From Echinicola salinicaeni (GTDB lineage: Bacteria; Bacteroidota; Bacteroidia; Cytophagales; Cyclobacteriaceae), in contig NZ_JACODZ010000006.1 in assembly GCF_014280965.1 (NCBI RefSeq), positions 408,466-472,465 of the forward strand: a stretch of 64,000 nt of DNA. Reading direction: 5' to 3'. The notes under the pieces are model-generated. The model searched no databases and was not told the origin of the DNA. It saw nothing but the letters and a program-made list of their open reading frames with translations. Both the position numbers and the translations under genes were made by a program. Numbering within the stretch: position 1 is the first letter of the stretch; each line of letters begins with the position of its first letter. Shown here piece after piece: positions 53,846 through 62,641 of the stretch.

Positions 53846-55729
53846 ATGCAGGAAAAAGGTACCATCTCGATTCATACCGAGAATATATTTCCAATCATCA
53901 AAAAGTTTCTTTATTCTGACAATGAAATTTTCTTAAGAGAACTAGTATCCAACTCAGTTGATGCTACCCAAAAAATCAAAAGATTGGCACAGCTAGGCCA
54001 GTATTCTGGAGAGCTTGGAGACATCACGGTGGAGGTAAGTTTCGATAAGGAGAAAAAGACGATTACCATTGCTGATAAAGGGCTTGGTATGACGGCCGAG
54101 GAGATCAAAAAGTACATTAACCAAATCGCTTTTTCTGGTGCTACTGAGTTTGTGGAGAAATTTAAAGATGCCAAAGACGCCAATGAAATAATTGGGAAAT
54201 TTGGTTTAGGTTTCTACTCTGCATTTATGGTAGCCAATAGGGTGGACATCCATTCCTTGTCTTACCAAGAGGGTGCTGAGCCTGCCAAATGGACATGTGA
54301 TGGCAGTACTTCGTTTGAGATCTCTGCAGGAGACAGAACAGAAAGAGGAACCGAAATCACCCTTCATATCAACGAAGAATCAGAAGAGTTTTTGGACAAA
54401 TGGAAGCTTCAGGAGATTCTTGACAAGTATTGTAAATTCTTACCAGTTCCGATCAAGTTTGAGACCAAGACAGAGAATGTTGAAGATGGAACAGATGAAG
54501 AAGGTAAGCCTAAATACAAATCTGTGGAGGTGGATAATATCATCAATACCACGGAGCCTATCTGGACCAAATCTCCAAGTGAGTTAAAGGACGAAGATTA
54601 CCTGGCCTTTTATAAGGAGCTTTACCCGATGAGTGAGGATCCTCTATTCTGGATTCACTTGAACGTAGATTATCCTTTCAACCTAACGGGAGTATTGTAT
54701 TTCCCTAAGGTGAAGAATGAGTTTGAACTACAGAAAAACAAGATCAAATTATTCTCACGTCAAGTGTTCATTACGGATGAGGTAAAGGATATTGTTCCTG
54801 AATTTTTGATGCTATTGCACGGGGTGATTGACTCTCCTGATATCCCATTGAATGTTTCCAGAAGCTTCTTGCAGGCGGATAGTAATGTGAAGAAGATCAA
54901 CAGCTATATCACTAAAAAAGTGGCTGATAAGCTTGGTGAGTTGTTTAAGAAAGACAGAACGGCCTATGAGTCCAAGTGGAGCGATATTGGCTTGTTTGTC
55001 AAGTATGGAATGATCAGTGAGGACAAGTTCTACGACAAAGGAAAAGACTTTGCATTATTGAGCAATACTAATGGCGAGTATTTTACTGTTGAAGAATATA
55101 AAGAGAAAGTGAAAGAAGCCCAAACGGACAAAGACGGCCAGGCGATTTTCCTTTATAGCACCGATGCTGAAAAGCAGGATGCCTTTATTCAGTCCGCCAA
55201 TAATAAGGGCTATGATGTGTTGGTGATGGATACACCAATAGACAGTCATTTCATCAACCAGCTTGAGCAAAAACTGGAGAAAACTTCTTTGAAGCGAGTA
55301 GATGCCGATGTGGTAGATAAGCTGATCAAGAAAGAAGAGGATACCACCCATGTACTTACTGAAGAACAAAGCAAGCAAGTGAAGGAGGTATTTGAAAAGG
55401 CCATAGATAATAAGGCTTATACCGTGGAAGTTGAAGGATTGAGCCCTGAGGAACTGCCAGTGACCATAACCATGGAGGAATTTATGCGAAGAATGAAAGA
55501 TATGGCCCAAACAGGAGGTGGAATGGGTTTCTATGGTGCAATGCCTGATAATTATAAGGTGGCTATCAATGGCAACCACAAGATCATTGACAGGATCCTT
55601 AAAGCTGACGGAGAAGAAGAGCAAACCAAGCTGGCCAAGCAGGCCTTTGATTTGGCGAAGCTTTCACAGGGAATGCTTTCAGGTAAGGATTTGACTGAAT
55701 TCGTAAAAAGAAGCGTGGACATGATTTAA
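53846..55729 (+). CDS. htpG: Hsp90-family chaperone HtpG
   Basis: ATP-dependent cytoplasmic chaperone. The 627-residue protein has the GHKL ATPase domain (FLRELVSNSVDATQKIKRLA, ITIADKGLGMTAEEIKKYINQIAFSGATEF, IIGKFGLGFYSAFMVANRVDI), the middle domain with VSRSFLQADSNVKKI (catalytic Arg) and a C-terminal dimerisation domain. Length is typical. Bacteroidota often lack the second Hsp90 seen elsewhere; nothing in the window contradicts that. Terminated by a strong hairpin. Confidence 0.98.
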   Translation: MQEKGTISIHTENIFPIIKKFLYSDNEIFLRELVSNSVDATQKIKRLAQLGQYSGELGDITVEVSFDKEKKTITIADKGLGMTAEEIKKYINQIAFSGATEFVEKFKDAKDANEIIGKFGLGFYSAFMVANRVDIHSLSYQEGAEPAKWTCDGSTSFEISAGDRTERGTEITLHINEESEEFLDKWKLQEILDKYCKFLPVPIKFETKTENVEDGTDEEGKPKYKSVEVDNIINTTEPIWTKSPSELKDEDYLAFYKELYPMSEDPLFWIHLNVDYPFNLTGVLYFPKVKNEFELQKNKIKLFSRQVFITDEVKDIVPEFLMLLHGVIDSPDIPLNVSRSFLQADSNVKKINSYITKKVADKLGELFKKDRTAYESKWSDIGLFVKYGMISEDKFYDKGKDFALLSNTNGEYFTVEEYKEKVKEAQTDKDGQAIFLYSTDAEKQDAFIQSANNKGYDVLVMDTPIDSHFINQLEQKLEKTSLKRVDADVVDKLIKKEEDTTHVLTEEQSKQVKEVFEKAIDNKAYTVEVEGLSPEELPVTITMEEFMRRMKDMAQTGGGMGFYGAMPDNYKVAINGNHKIIDRILKADGEEEQTKLAKQAFDLAKLSQGMLSGKDLTEFVKRSVDMI

Positions 55730-55752
55730 TTCATGTTTTATATAAATAGGTT

Positions 55753-55790
55753 AAAAGCTCTCCAAACTGTTTTGGGGAGCTTTTGCTTTT
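55753..55790 (+). terminator. Intrinsic terminator after htpG
   Basis: AAAAGCTC..CCAAA pairs with TTT..GG.GAGCTTTT (55753-55784), followed by GCTTTTTA. Confidence 0.85.
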
Positions 55791-55907
55791 TATTTGTTAA
55801 ATGGTCAAATTGTAAAATAAGCACGCTCTGTTATATCCTTTTAAATAGGCTTTAAGAAGGGATTTATTAAAAAAATCTCACAAATGGGGTGGTTTAAGGA
55901 ATTATTA

Positions 55908-55915
55908 TATTTTTG
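55908..55915 (+). promoter_or_regulatory. TAnnTTTG element 4 nt before the Rrf2 start
   Basis: TATTTTTG matches the -7 consensus and ends 4 nt before the ATG at 55920. No obvious -33 TTG. Same spacing as at gpmI and lptC. Confidence 0.3.
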
Positions 55916-55919
55916 TAAG

Positions 55920-56336
55920 ATGTTATCCAAAAAAACCAAATATGCTTTCCATGCACTTACTTACCTTGGAAAGCACAAAGATGATGGCTCTGTGTTGATT
56001 CAAGATATTGCTGCGGAGCATGGTATTTCTCATAAGTTTCTTGAGAATATCCTGTTGGAATTAAAAAAGGCAGGCTTTCTGGGAAGCAAAAAAGGAAAGG
56101 GGGGTGGTTACTATTTGATCAAAGAACCCAAAGACATTCCATTGTCAAGAATTATAAGGTTATTGGACGGTCCTATCGCCTTATTGCCCTGTGTGAGTTT
56201 AAATTATTATGAAGCTTGTGAGGAGTGTAAAGATCAAGAAAAGTGTGGCTTAAATCAAGTGATGATTCAGGTGCGTGACGAGACTCTTAACATATTGGAA
56301 AACAAGACATTATCTGATATTCTGGATAAGGAATAA
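55920..56336 (+). CDS. Rrf2-family transcriptional regulator of the sulfate locus
   Basis: A 138-residue regulator from the ATG at 55920 (MLSKKTKYAFHAL); the frame opens at 55884 but the family starts exactly here. N-terminal winged helix (YAFHALTYLGKH, IAAEHGISHKFLENILLELKKAGFLGSKKGKGGGYYL) and a C-terminal part with Cys91, Cys100, Cys103 and Cys109 (LPCVSL.., EACEECKDQEKCG), which may bind an iron-sulfur cluster as in IscR/NsrR. The gene is next to sulfate reduction genes and a candidate operator, so it probably senses cysteine or iron-sulfur status like CymR/IscR. This is inferred. Confidence 0.88.
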   Translation: MLSKKTKYAFHALTYLGKHKDDGSVLIQDIAAEHGISHKFLENILLELKKAGFLGSKKGKGGGYYLIKEPKDIPLSRIIRLLDGPIALLPCVSLNYYEACEECKDQEKCGLNQVMIQVRDETLNILENKTLSDILDKE

Positions 56337-56343
56337 AAAAAAA

Positions 56344-56375
56344 TACCTACAAACCCTACTTTTTTTATAGGTTTT
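56344..56375 (+). promoter_or_regulatory. Candidate Rrf2 operator
   Basis: A direct repeat CCTAC at 56346-56350 and 56355-56359, followed by a T-run and a TATAGG (56366-56371) that forms an inverted match to the first units (CCTA/TAGG). It lies just upstream of the -7 element of the DUF2061-cys operon, where a repressor would act. Confidence 0.4.
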
Positions 56376-56378
56376 ATA

Positions 56379-56386
56379 TACTTTTG
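56379..56386 (+). promoter_or_regulatory. Candidate -7 element for the cys operon
   Basis: TACTTTTG matches TAnnTTTG, 14 nt before the ATG at 56401. The -33 region is occupied by the operator-like sequence. Confidence 0.45.
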
Positions 56387-56400
56387 TGCTTCAACAAATT

Positions 56401-56652
56401 ATGAAACCTATGATTTTTGATCAGCCTATCAAAAAATGGTTTGTGGATGATAAGGGTAAAGACAGTAACGTTAAGAGTGTACTAAAGTCCATTTCCTGGA
56501 GACTGGTAGGAACGATGGACACGATCGTTATTTCTTACTTGATCACTGGTCAGATTAAGACTGCATTGTCCATTGGTTCTATTGAGGTCGTAAGCAAAAT
56601 GGTGTTGTATTATTTCCATGAAAGGGCTTGGGCCAGAATCACAGATAAATAA
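56401..56652 (+). CDS. DUF2061 small membrane protein
   Basis: An 83-residue protein from the ATG at 56401 (MKPMIFDQP). One DUF2061 domain: VKSVLKSISWRLVGTMDTIVISYLITGQIKTALSIGSIEVVSKMVLYYFHERAWARI, a helical-membrane motif of two TM segments. In Bacteroidota it often stands at the head of sulfate assimilation genes; its role there is not known. It is 4 nt upstream of cysH. Confidence 0.85.
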   Translation: MKPMIFDQPIKKWFVDDKGKDSNVKSVLKSISWRLVGTMDTIVISYLITGQIKTALSIGSIEVVSKMVLYYFHERAWARITDK

Positions 56653-56656
56653 TTAA

Positions 56657-57367
56657 GTGAGTAGCATGAAGAAGAATCTAATTAAAGACTTATCTGCAAG
56701 AATAGAGAATACCTCAATTGAGGAAGCCATCGCGCAGCTGTGCGAATTGTTTCCTGGAAAAGTTGTGTTTTCTACTTCATTGGGGCAAGAAGATCAGGTG
56801 ATTACTGAGATCATTGCAAAGAATAATTTGCCCGTGCAGATTTTTACTTTGGACACTGGGAGATTGTTCTATGAAACCTATGATTTGCTTTCTAGAACAG
56901 AAAGCAAGTACAAGATAAAGATCAAGCCCTATTATCCTAATACGAGTTCTGTGGAGAAACTGGTAGCCGATATAGGGATCAACGGTTTCTATGAATCTCC
57001 AGAAAACAGAAAAAGCTGTTGCTATGTTCGTAAGGTTGAGCCTTTGAAAAGGGCCTTGGAGGGCAACAGTATTTGGATCACAGGTTTGAGGTCCGAGCAA
57101 AGTGCCAACAGGAGTTCCATGAGTAAATTGGAATGGGATGAAGGTAACCAAATAATGAAATTTAATCCTTTGTTGGATTGGAGCATGGAGGAAATGCTTC
57201 AATACATTAACGAAAATAAAATCCCATATAACCCACTTCACGATAAGGGTTTTGTCAGCATAGGCTGTGCCCCTTGTACCCGAGCAATTGAGCCGGGAGA
57301 AGACCCACGCGCCGGTAGATGGTGGTGGGAAAGTTCAAAAAAAGAATGTGGTTTACATATAAAATAG
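56657..57367 (+). CDS. cysH: Adenylylsulfate reductase, thioredoxin-dependent (APS reductase type)
   Basis: A 236-residue enzyme reducing adenylylsulfate to sulfite. Cys121 and Cys122 (SCCYVRK) with Cys204 and Cys207 (GCAPCTRA) are the [4Fe-4S] ligands of the APS-type enzyme, which the PAPS-only enzyme of E. coli lacks; the nucleophile is Cys231 in KKECGLH. The P-loop-like STSLGQEDQVI segment is also present. The GTG at 56657 gives MSSMKK, which resembles the start of the next gene (also MSSMK); ATG at 56666 is an alternative start. It reads directly into cysD. Confidence 0.93.
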   Translation: MSSMKKNLIKDLSARIENTSIEEAIAQLCELFPGKVVFSTSLGQEDQVITEIIAKNNLPVQIFTLDTGRLFYETYDLLSRTESKYKIKIKPYYPNTSSVEKLVADIGINGFYESPENRKSCCYVRKVEPLKRALEGNSIWITGLRSEQSANRSSMSKLEWDEGNQIMKFNPLLDWSMEEMLQYINENKIPYNPLHDKGFVSIGCAPCTRAIEPGEDPRAGRWWWESSKKECGLHIK

Positions 57368-58276
57368 ATGTCTAGCATGAAAAATATATTTGTTCCTAAT
57401 CCAAAAGAAGCCGAATCAATCCAAATTATCCGAGAGGTAGCAGCGCAGTTCGAAAGACCTGTTTTGCTGTTTTCAGGAGGTAAAGATTCGATTACCCTAG
57501 TAAGATTAGCTCAAAAGGCTTTTTACCCAGCAAGGATTCCTTTTCCATTGCTCCATGTCGATACCGGTCACAATTTTCCAGAGACCATTGAATTCAGAGA
57601 CCAGCTGGTTGAAGAATTGGGCTTGGAATTGATTGTTGCTAAGGTGCAGGATTCTATCGACCAAGGAAAGGTTCAGGAAGAGAAAGGACGTTATTCCAGT
57701 AGGAATTCATTACAAACCACCACCTTATTGGATGCGATAGAGAAGCATAAATTTGATGCTTGTATCGGTGGGGCTAGAAGAGATGAGGAGAAGGCAAGAG
57801 CCAAGGAGCGTGTATTCTCAGTTCGTGATGACTTTGGCCAGTGGGACGAGAAAAACCAACGTCCTGAGTTATTTGATATGCTAAATGGTAAAATCCATCA
57901 AGGACAGAATGTGAGGGCTTTTCCGATTTCCAACTGGACAGAACTTGATGTTTGGGAATATATCAAAACTGAAAACATTGCTATTCCATCTATTTATTTT
58001 GCGCACAAGCGTGAGATTTTTGAAAGAGACGGTATGATCTGGACCGCTTCTGAGCATGTTTACCGTGAGGAAACTGAAGAGGTGAAAGAGAAAATGGTAA
58101 GGTTCAGAACCGTTGGGGATATGACCTGTACTGCCGCAGTGTTGTCAGAAGCTGAGACCTTGGAAGAAGTCGTAGAGGAAATCAGGGCAAGTACCATTTC
58201 CGAACGAGGAGCCAGAATTGACGATAAGCGTTCTGAAGCAGCCATGGAAAACAGGAAGAAGGTAGGATACTTTTAG
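57368..58276 (+). CDS. cysD: Sulfate adenylyltransferase subunit 2
   Basis: The catalytic subunit of ATP sulfurylase, which makes APS from sulfate and ATP. The 302-residue protein has RPVLLFSGGKDSITLVRLAQKAF, LHVDTGHNFPETIEFRDQLV, GGARRDEEKARAKERVFSVRDDFGQWDEKNQRPELF, FPISNWTELDVWEYI and RTVGDMTCTAAV, all family features. Length is typical. It begins at the base right after the cysH stop, so the two are translationally close. Confidence 0.98.
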   Translation: MSSMKNIFVPNPKEAESIQIIREVAAQFERPVLLFSGGKDSITLVRLAQKAFYPARIPFPLLHVDTGHNFPETIEFRDQLVEELGLELIVAKVQDSIDQGKVQEEKGRYSSRNSLQTTTLLDAIEKHKFDACIGGARRDEEKARAKERVFSVRDDFGQWDEKNQRPELFDMLNGKIHQGQNVRAFPISNWTELDVWEYIKTENIAIPSIYFAHKREIFERDGMIWTASEHVYREETEEVKEKMVRFRTVGDMTCTAAVLSEAETLEEVVEEIRASTISERGARIDDKRSEAAMENRKKVGYF

Positions 58277-58365
58277 GACCTTGCTTCATTCTTGAATTTC
58301 AAAAAACGAGTCTGAAAGGTCCAACAGGACTTGAAAGCATCAAAAATCCCATTAAAAAGAAGACA

Positions 58366-59625
58366 ATGAGTACTGAAAATAGAAAACTGATCAATATTGC
58401 AACAGCCGGAAGTGTAGATGATGGTAAAAGTACCCTTATCGGAAGGTTGTTATACGATACCAGGTCCCTGACCACAGATAAATTAGAGGCCATAGAGCGA
58501 AACAGTAAGCAAAAAGGATACGATTACTTGGATTTTTCTTTGGCTACTGATGGTTTGGTTGCAGAAAGGGAGCAGGGTATTACTATTGATGTAGCCCATA
58601 TTTATTTCAATACAGATAAAACCAATTATATCATCGCGGATACTCCAGGTCACGTGGAGTACACGCGAAACATGGTGACAGGAGCATCTACATCACAGGT
58701 GGCCATCATTTTGATAGATGCCAGAAAAGGTGTAATCGAGCAGACTTACCGTCACTTCTTTATCAACAACTTGCTAAGAGTAGGGCATGTAATCGTAGCC
58801 ATCAATAAGATGGATTTGGTAGAATTCGACCAGCAAGTATTTGAAGATATCAAAAAGGATTTTGAGGCCTTGATCGAAAAAAGTGATTATACAGAAGATC
58901 AAGTGACTTTTATTCCTGTGAGTGCCCTACATGGGGATAATATTGCTTCAGGGTCTGAAACAATGTCTTGGTACCAAGGTCCTTCCTTATTGGAGTACTT
59001 GGAGGATCTTGAAATTGACGAATTGGAAGATCATGGTACGGCCCGGTTTTCAGTACAATACGTGGTAAGACCAAAGACGGACACCCATCATGATTTCAGG
59101 GGATTTGCAGGGAAACTATATGGAGGAAGCCTTTCTGTAGGGGATGATGTGACTGTTTTACCTTCTTTTACCGAAAGCAAAATCAAAACCATTGAATTCT
59201 TTGATCAGCAATTTGATGAAGCAGTAGCAGGAAGTTCAGTAACCATCACCTTGGAAGATGAAGTAAATGTGAGCAGAGGGGACATGCTGGTGAAATCAAG
59301 TGAGTTGCCAAAATCTGAAAAGCAACTTTCCGCTACCATTTGCCAGGTAAACAGTAAGCCATTGAGAATAGGTGCTAAATATATCCTCCAGCATGGAGTT
59401 AATCAGGTTTTGGCCAAGGTGGACAGCATAGAAGGCTTGGTACACACTGATTTCTCCGGAGAGGAAGCTGCTGAGCAGTTGAAACTAAATGATATAGGTA
59501 AAGTGAACTTTAGGTTGAGCAAACCCATTCACTTTGATCCATACATGGACAGTAAGTCAAATGGTAGTTTCATTCTAATTGATGAAGCTTCCTATGACAC
59601 AACTAGTGTAGGATTCATCCAGTAG
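58366..59625 (+). CDS. cysN: Sulfate adenylyltransferase subunit 1 (GTPase)
   Basis: GTPase that drives sulfate activation by CysD. The 419-residue protein has the G1 loop ATAGSVDDGKSTLIGRLLYDT, G2/G3 region REQGITIDVAHIYF and ADTPGHVEYTRNMVTGAS, and the G4 motif AINKMDLVEF, followed by EF-Tu-like barrels. There is no C-terminal CysC (APS kinase) fusion, in contrast to many NodQ-type proteins. It is shorter than E. coli CysN (475). It lies 89 nt after cysD. Confidence 0.96.
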   Translation: MSTENRKLINIATAGSVDDGKSTLIGRLLYDTRSLTTDKLEAIERNSKQKGYDYLDFSLATDGLVAEREQGITIDVAHIYFNTDKTNYIIADTPGHVEYTRNMVTGASTSQVAIILIDARKGVIEQTYRHFFINNLLRVGHVIVAINKMDLVEFDQQVFEDIKKDFEALIEKSDYTEDQVTFIPVSALHGDNIASGSETMSWYQGPSLLEYLEDLEIDELEDHGTARFSVQYVVRPKTDTHHDFRGFAGKLYGGSLSVGDDVTVLPSFTESKIKTIEFFDQQFDEAVAGSSVTITLEDEVNVSRGDMLVKSSELPKSEKQLSATICQVNSKPLRIGAKYILQHGVNQVLAKVDSIEGLVHTDFSGEEAAEQLKLNDIGKVNFRLSKPIHFDPYMDSKSNGSFILIDEASYDTTSVGFIQ

Positions 59626-59690
59626 AAAGAACCGGCTGATATTTTTCAGCCTTTTTCGGTTCATTCACAAAACCAAATTCAATAACCACT

Positions 59691-61793
59691 ATGCAAAGTT
59701 TTAGAACAGAAATAGAAAATCCCGTTGTGGAAAAAGATATTATCGAACTGGAAAAGAAAATTGCGCTTTTCAAGGACGGTAAAATAGACGAAGAGAAGTT
59801 CAGAAGTCTTCGATTGGCCAGAGGAGTTTATGGCCAAAGACAGCCAGGAGTGCAAATGATCCGAATCAAATTGCCATATGGTAAGGTGAACGGTAAGCAA
59901 TTGCACAGGATATGTAAGGTTTCAGATGAATTTTCTACCGGGAGATTGCACATCACTACCCGTCAGGATATCCAGATTCACTATGTGAGCTTGGACAGGA
60001 CCCCTGAACTTTGGGCGGAACTGGAAAAGGATGATGTTACCTTAAGGGAAGCCTGTGGTAATACCGTAAGGAATGTCACTGCTTCAGAAACTGCCGGCAT
60101 TGATCCCAAGGAGGCTTTCGATGTGACGCCATATGCAGATGCTACATTTAAGTATATGCTTAGGAATCCGATTTGCCAGGAAATGGGTAGGAAGTTCAAA
60201 ATGGCCTTTTCTGCCAGTGAAGAAGATTCTGCTTTGTCCTATCTTCATGACCTTGGCTTTATTCCAAAGATAAAGACAGTTGATGGCCAGGAGCAAAGGG
60301 GATTCAAAGTAATGCTTGGTGGTGGATTGGGTTCACAACCTAGAAATGCCGATATCATTACAGACTTTTTAGCTGAAGATAAGCTGATCCCATTTATTGA
60401 GGGAGTAGTAAGGATCTTTGACCGACATGGTGAGAGAGCCAAGAGGATGAAGGCGAGAATGAAATTTCTTATCAAAGAAATTGGTGTTGAGGAATTCATG
60501 CGATTGGTAGAGGAAGAGCAAAAAGCACTACAATTCCAATCTTATCCAATTGATTATAAAGCCTACGAGGAATCAAATAAAATTGCCACTCCTGAGGTGC
60601 CGGAAGTAGCAGCGCCTGAGGGGGAAGCCTATGAAAGATGGTTGAAGACCAATGTGATTCCACAGAAGCAAGGAGGATATGTTTCTATTGGTATCAAGGT
60701 ACATTTAGGCGATTTTTATACTGATAAGGCCAGAAAATTAGCTGATTTGGTCAGCCAATATGCCAATGATGAAATTCGCCTTACGCTGAGACAAAATATC
60801 CTCATCAGGGATGTTCAAGAAGCGGCAGTACCTTTCTTCTATCAGGAATTGCAAAAGCTAGACTTTGTTGATTTCGGATATAATACCTTAGGCGACCTTA
60901 CAGCATGTCCAGGCACTGACACTTGCAACTTGGGAATTGCTAGTAGTACTGGTGCTGCCCATATTCTTGAAGAAGTAATTGCCAAAGAATATCCACAGCA
61001 TATGTTCAATAAGGATTTGAGCATAAAAATTTCAGGCTGTATGAATGCTTGTGGCCAGCACAATATGGCGGCTATTGGCTTTCAGGGTATGTCCATAAAA
61101 GTGGGCAAATCAGTCATTCCTGCGCTTCAGGTACTTTTGGGAGGCGCAATCCTTGGGGATGGTGAAGGAAGGTTTGCTGATAAGGTGATTAAAATCCCAA
61201 GTAAAAGAGCTCCTCAAGCATTGAGAATTATCCTTGATGATTTTGAGAAAAATGCTGAGGAAGGCGAAGCATTTGTAAATTATTATGACCGTCAGGGACA
61301 AATGTACTTCTATGAGCAGTTAAAGCCATTGGCAAGTACAGATGATGTCGTTGATGCTGATTATATCGACTGGGGCAATGAAAAGCCATATGTAAAAGCA
61401 GTGGGTGTTGGTGAATGTGCTGGAGTGGTCATTGACTTGGTAGCTACCCTACTTTTGGAAGCTAGGGAAAAATTGGCCAATGCCGAAGATAGCTTGAATG
61501 ATCAAAAATGGTCAGATGGAATTTATCATACTTATGCTACTTTGGTAAATGCAGCTAAGGCCATCATGATTTCTGAAGGAAAGTCAGCCAACTCTTACGC
61601 GAATATTGTAAGCCAGTTTGATGAGATTTTTGTCTCTACAGGTAAAATCGATTTGGGCTCAAGCTTTGCGGATATTGTCTATGAGCTTCAGAAAAATGAG
61701 CCTACTGAGGATTTTGCAAGAGCCTATTATGCTAAAGCAGAAAAAGTTTATCATATTATTAGTGATTACAGAGCTAAAGAAGTAGAAGCATGA
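59691..61793 (+). CDS. Sulfite reductase (siroheme/iron-sulfur) with an extra C-terminal helical domain
   Basis: A 700-residue nitrite/sulfite reductase family protein. The substrate half repeats carry RLARGVYGQRQPGVQMIRIKLPYG and TGRLHITTRQDIQIHYV; the cluster ligands are Cys406 and Cys412 (TACPGTDTCNLGI) and Cys450 and Cys454 (SGCMNACGQHN), the CxxxxxC and CxxxC pattern of the family. It reduces sulfite to sulfide with six electrons. About 120 C-terminal residues (from ~590, DGIYHTYATLVNAAKAIMISEGKSANSYANIV) form an additional HEPN-like helical domain not found in CysI. It follows cysN and overlaps the siroheme gene by 4 nt. Confidence 0.92.
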   Translation: MQSFRTEIENPVVEKDIIELEKKIALFKDGKIDEEKFRSLRLARGVYGQRQPGVQMIRIKLPYGKVNGKQLHRICKVSDEFSTGRLHITTRQDIQIHYVSLDRTPELWAELEKDDVTLREACGNTVRNVTASETAGIDPKEAFDVTPYADATFKYMLRNPICQEMGRKFKMAFSASEEDSALSYLHDLGFIPKIKTVDGQEQRGFKVMLGGGLGSQPRNADIITDFLAEDKLIPFIEGVVRIFDRHGERAKRMKARMKFLIKEIGVEEFMRLVEEEQKALQFQSYPIDYKAYEESNKIATPEVPEVAAPEGEAYERWLKTNVIPQKQGGYVSIGIKVHLGDFYTDKARKLADLVSQYANDEIRLTLRQNILIRDVQEAAVPFFYQELQKLDFVDFGYNTLGDLTACPGTDTCNLGIASSTGAAHILEEVIAKEYPQHMFNKDLSIKISGCMNACGQHNMAAIGFQGMSIKVGKSVIPALQVLLGGAILGDGEGRFADKVIKIPSKRAPQALRIILDDFEKNAEEGEAFVNYYDRQGQMYFYEQLKPLASTDDVVDADYIDWGNEKPYVKAVGVGECAGVVIDLVATLLLEAREKLANAEDSLNDQKWSDGIYHTYATLVNAAKAIMISEGKSANSYANIVSQFDEIFVSTGKIDLGSSFADIVYELQKNEPTEDFARAYYAKAEKVYHIISDYRAKEVEA

Positions 61794-62554
61794 TCCCTAA
61801 AATCACACCAAAATTAACTTTGGTCGGTGCTGGCCCTGGTGATCCCGAGTTGATCACCCTAAAAGGGGTATTGGCATTGGGTAAGGCGGATGTGATATTA
61901 TATGATGCACTGGTAGATAAGTCCTTGCTGAAGCATGCGACTGCAAATGCGATCAAAGTTTTTGTAGGCAAGCGGCAGGGAAGCAAGTTAAATCCTCAAG
62001 AAAGGACCAATAAGATGATCGTTGAACACGCCCTGAAGTACGGACATGTGGTCCGGCTTAAGGGCGGTGATCCGTTTGTCTTTGGTAGAGGAGCCGAAGA
62101 GATTGAATATGCACAGCAGTTTGGGATAGAAACGGAAGTTGTTCCAGGGATAACTTCAAGTGTTGCAGTGCCAGCTTATCAAGGTATTCCAGTCACCAAA
62201 AGGGGGGTGTCAGAAAGCTTTTGGGTGATTACAGGAACCACTTCTTCTGGACAATTGTCCCGGGATATTAAAATTGCAGCTGAATCTACTGCTACTTTGG
62301 TGATATTGATGGGCACTAAAAAGCTTCGAGAAATTGTCCACGAATTTACCGCCTTGGGAAAAGAGGACATGCCAATTGCTTTGATTCAAAATGGAACCAC
62401 TTCTGCTGAGCAAATAGCAGTCGGTCATATACATAATATTGAACAAAAGGTAGCGGAGAGTGGTATTGGTGCTCCAGCGATTATAATCATTGGAGAGGTG
62501 GTCAGGGAAAGCCCTAAACTGATGAATATTTATCAAGAAGCTATAAAAATTTAG
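61790..62554 (+). CDS. cobA: Uroporphyrinogen-III C-methyltransferase
   Basis: Makes precorrin-2 from uroporphyrinogen III with two SAM, the first siroheme step. The 254-residue protein has TLVGAGPGDPELITLKGV at the start, VILYDALVDKSLL, VRLKGGDPFVFGRGAEE (SAM binding), VPGITSSVAVPAYQGIPVTKRGVSESFWVITGT and GAPAIIIIGEVV. Length is typical. Its ATG overlaps the TGA of the reductase gene, so supply of the siroheme cofactor is linked to its enzyme. Confidence 0.97.
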   Translation: MIPKITPKLTLVGAGPGDPELITLKGVLALGKADVILYDALVDKSLLKHATANAIKVFVGKRQGSKLNPQERTNKMIVEHALKYGHVVRLKGGDPFVFGRGAEEIEYAQQFGIETEVVPGITSSVAVPAYQGIPVTKRGVSESFWVITGTTSSGQLSRDIKIAAESTATLVILMGTKKLREIVHEFTALGKEDMPIALIQNGTTSAEQIAVGHIHNIEQKVAESGIGAPAIIIIGEVVRESPKLMNIYQEAIKI

Positions 62555-62641
62555 CTTTTTCCATAAATAAAGTGAGAGTATTGATATATTATTAATATAT
62601 TAACATTCGAATTGTGCTTATCATAAAAAATCAATAACACA

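Noticed and set aside
53716..53919. 67-codon frame reading into htpG
   Set aside because: Overlaps the well-defined htpG start in another frame and covers the candidate promoter.
61460..61793. HEPN-like domain as a sign of a toxin-antitoxin or defence system
   Set aside because: It is fused in frame to a sulfite reductase inside a complete metabolic operon, with no partner MNT-type antitoxin gene.
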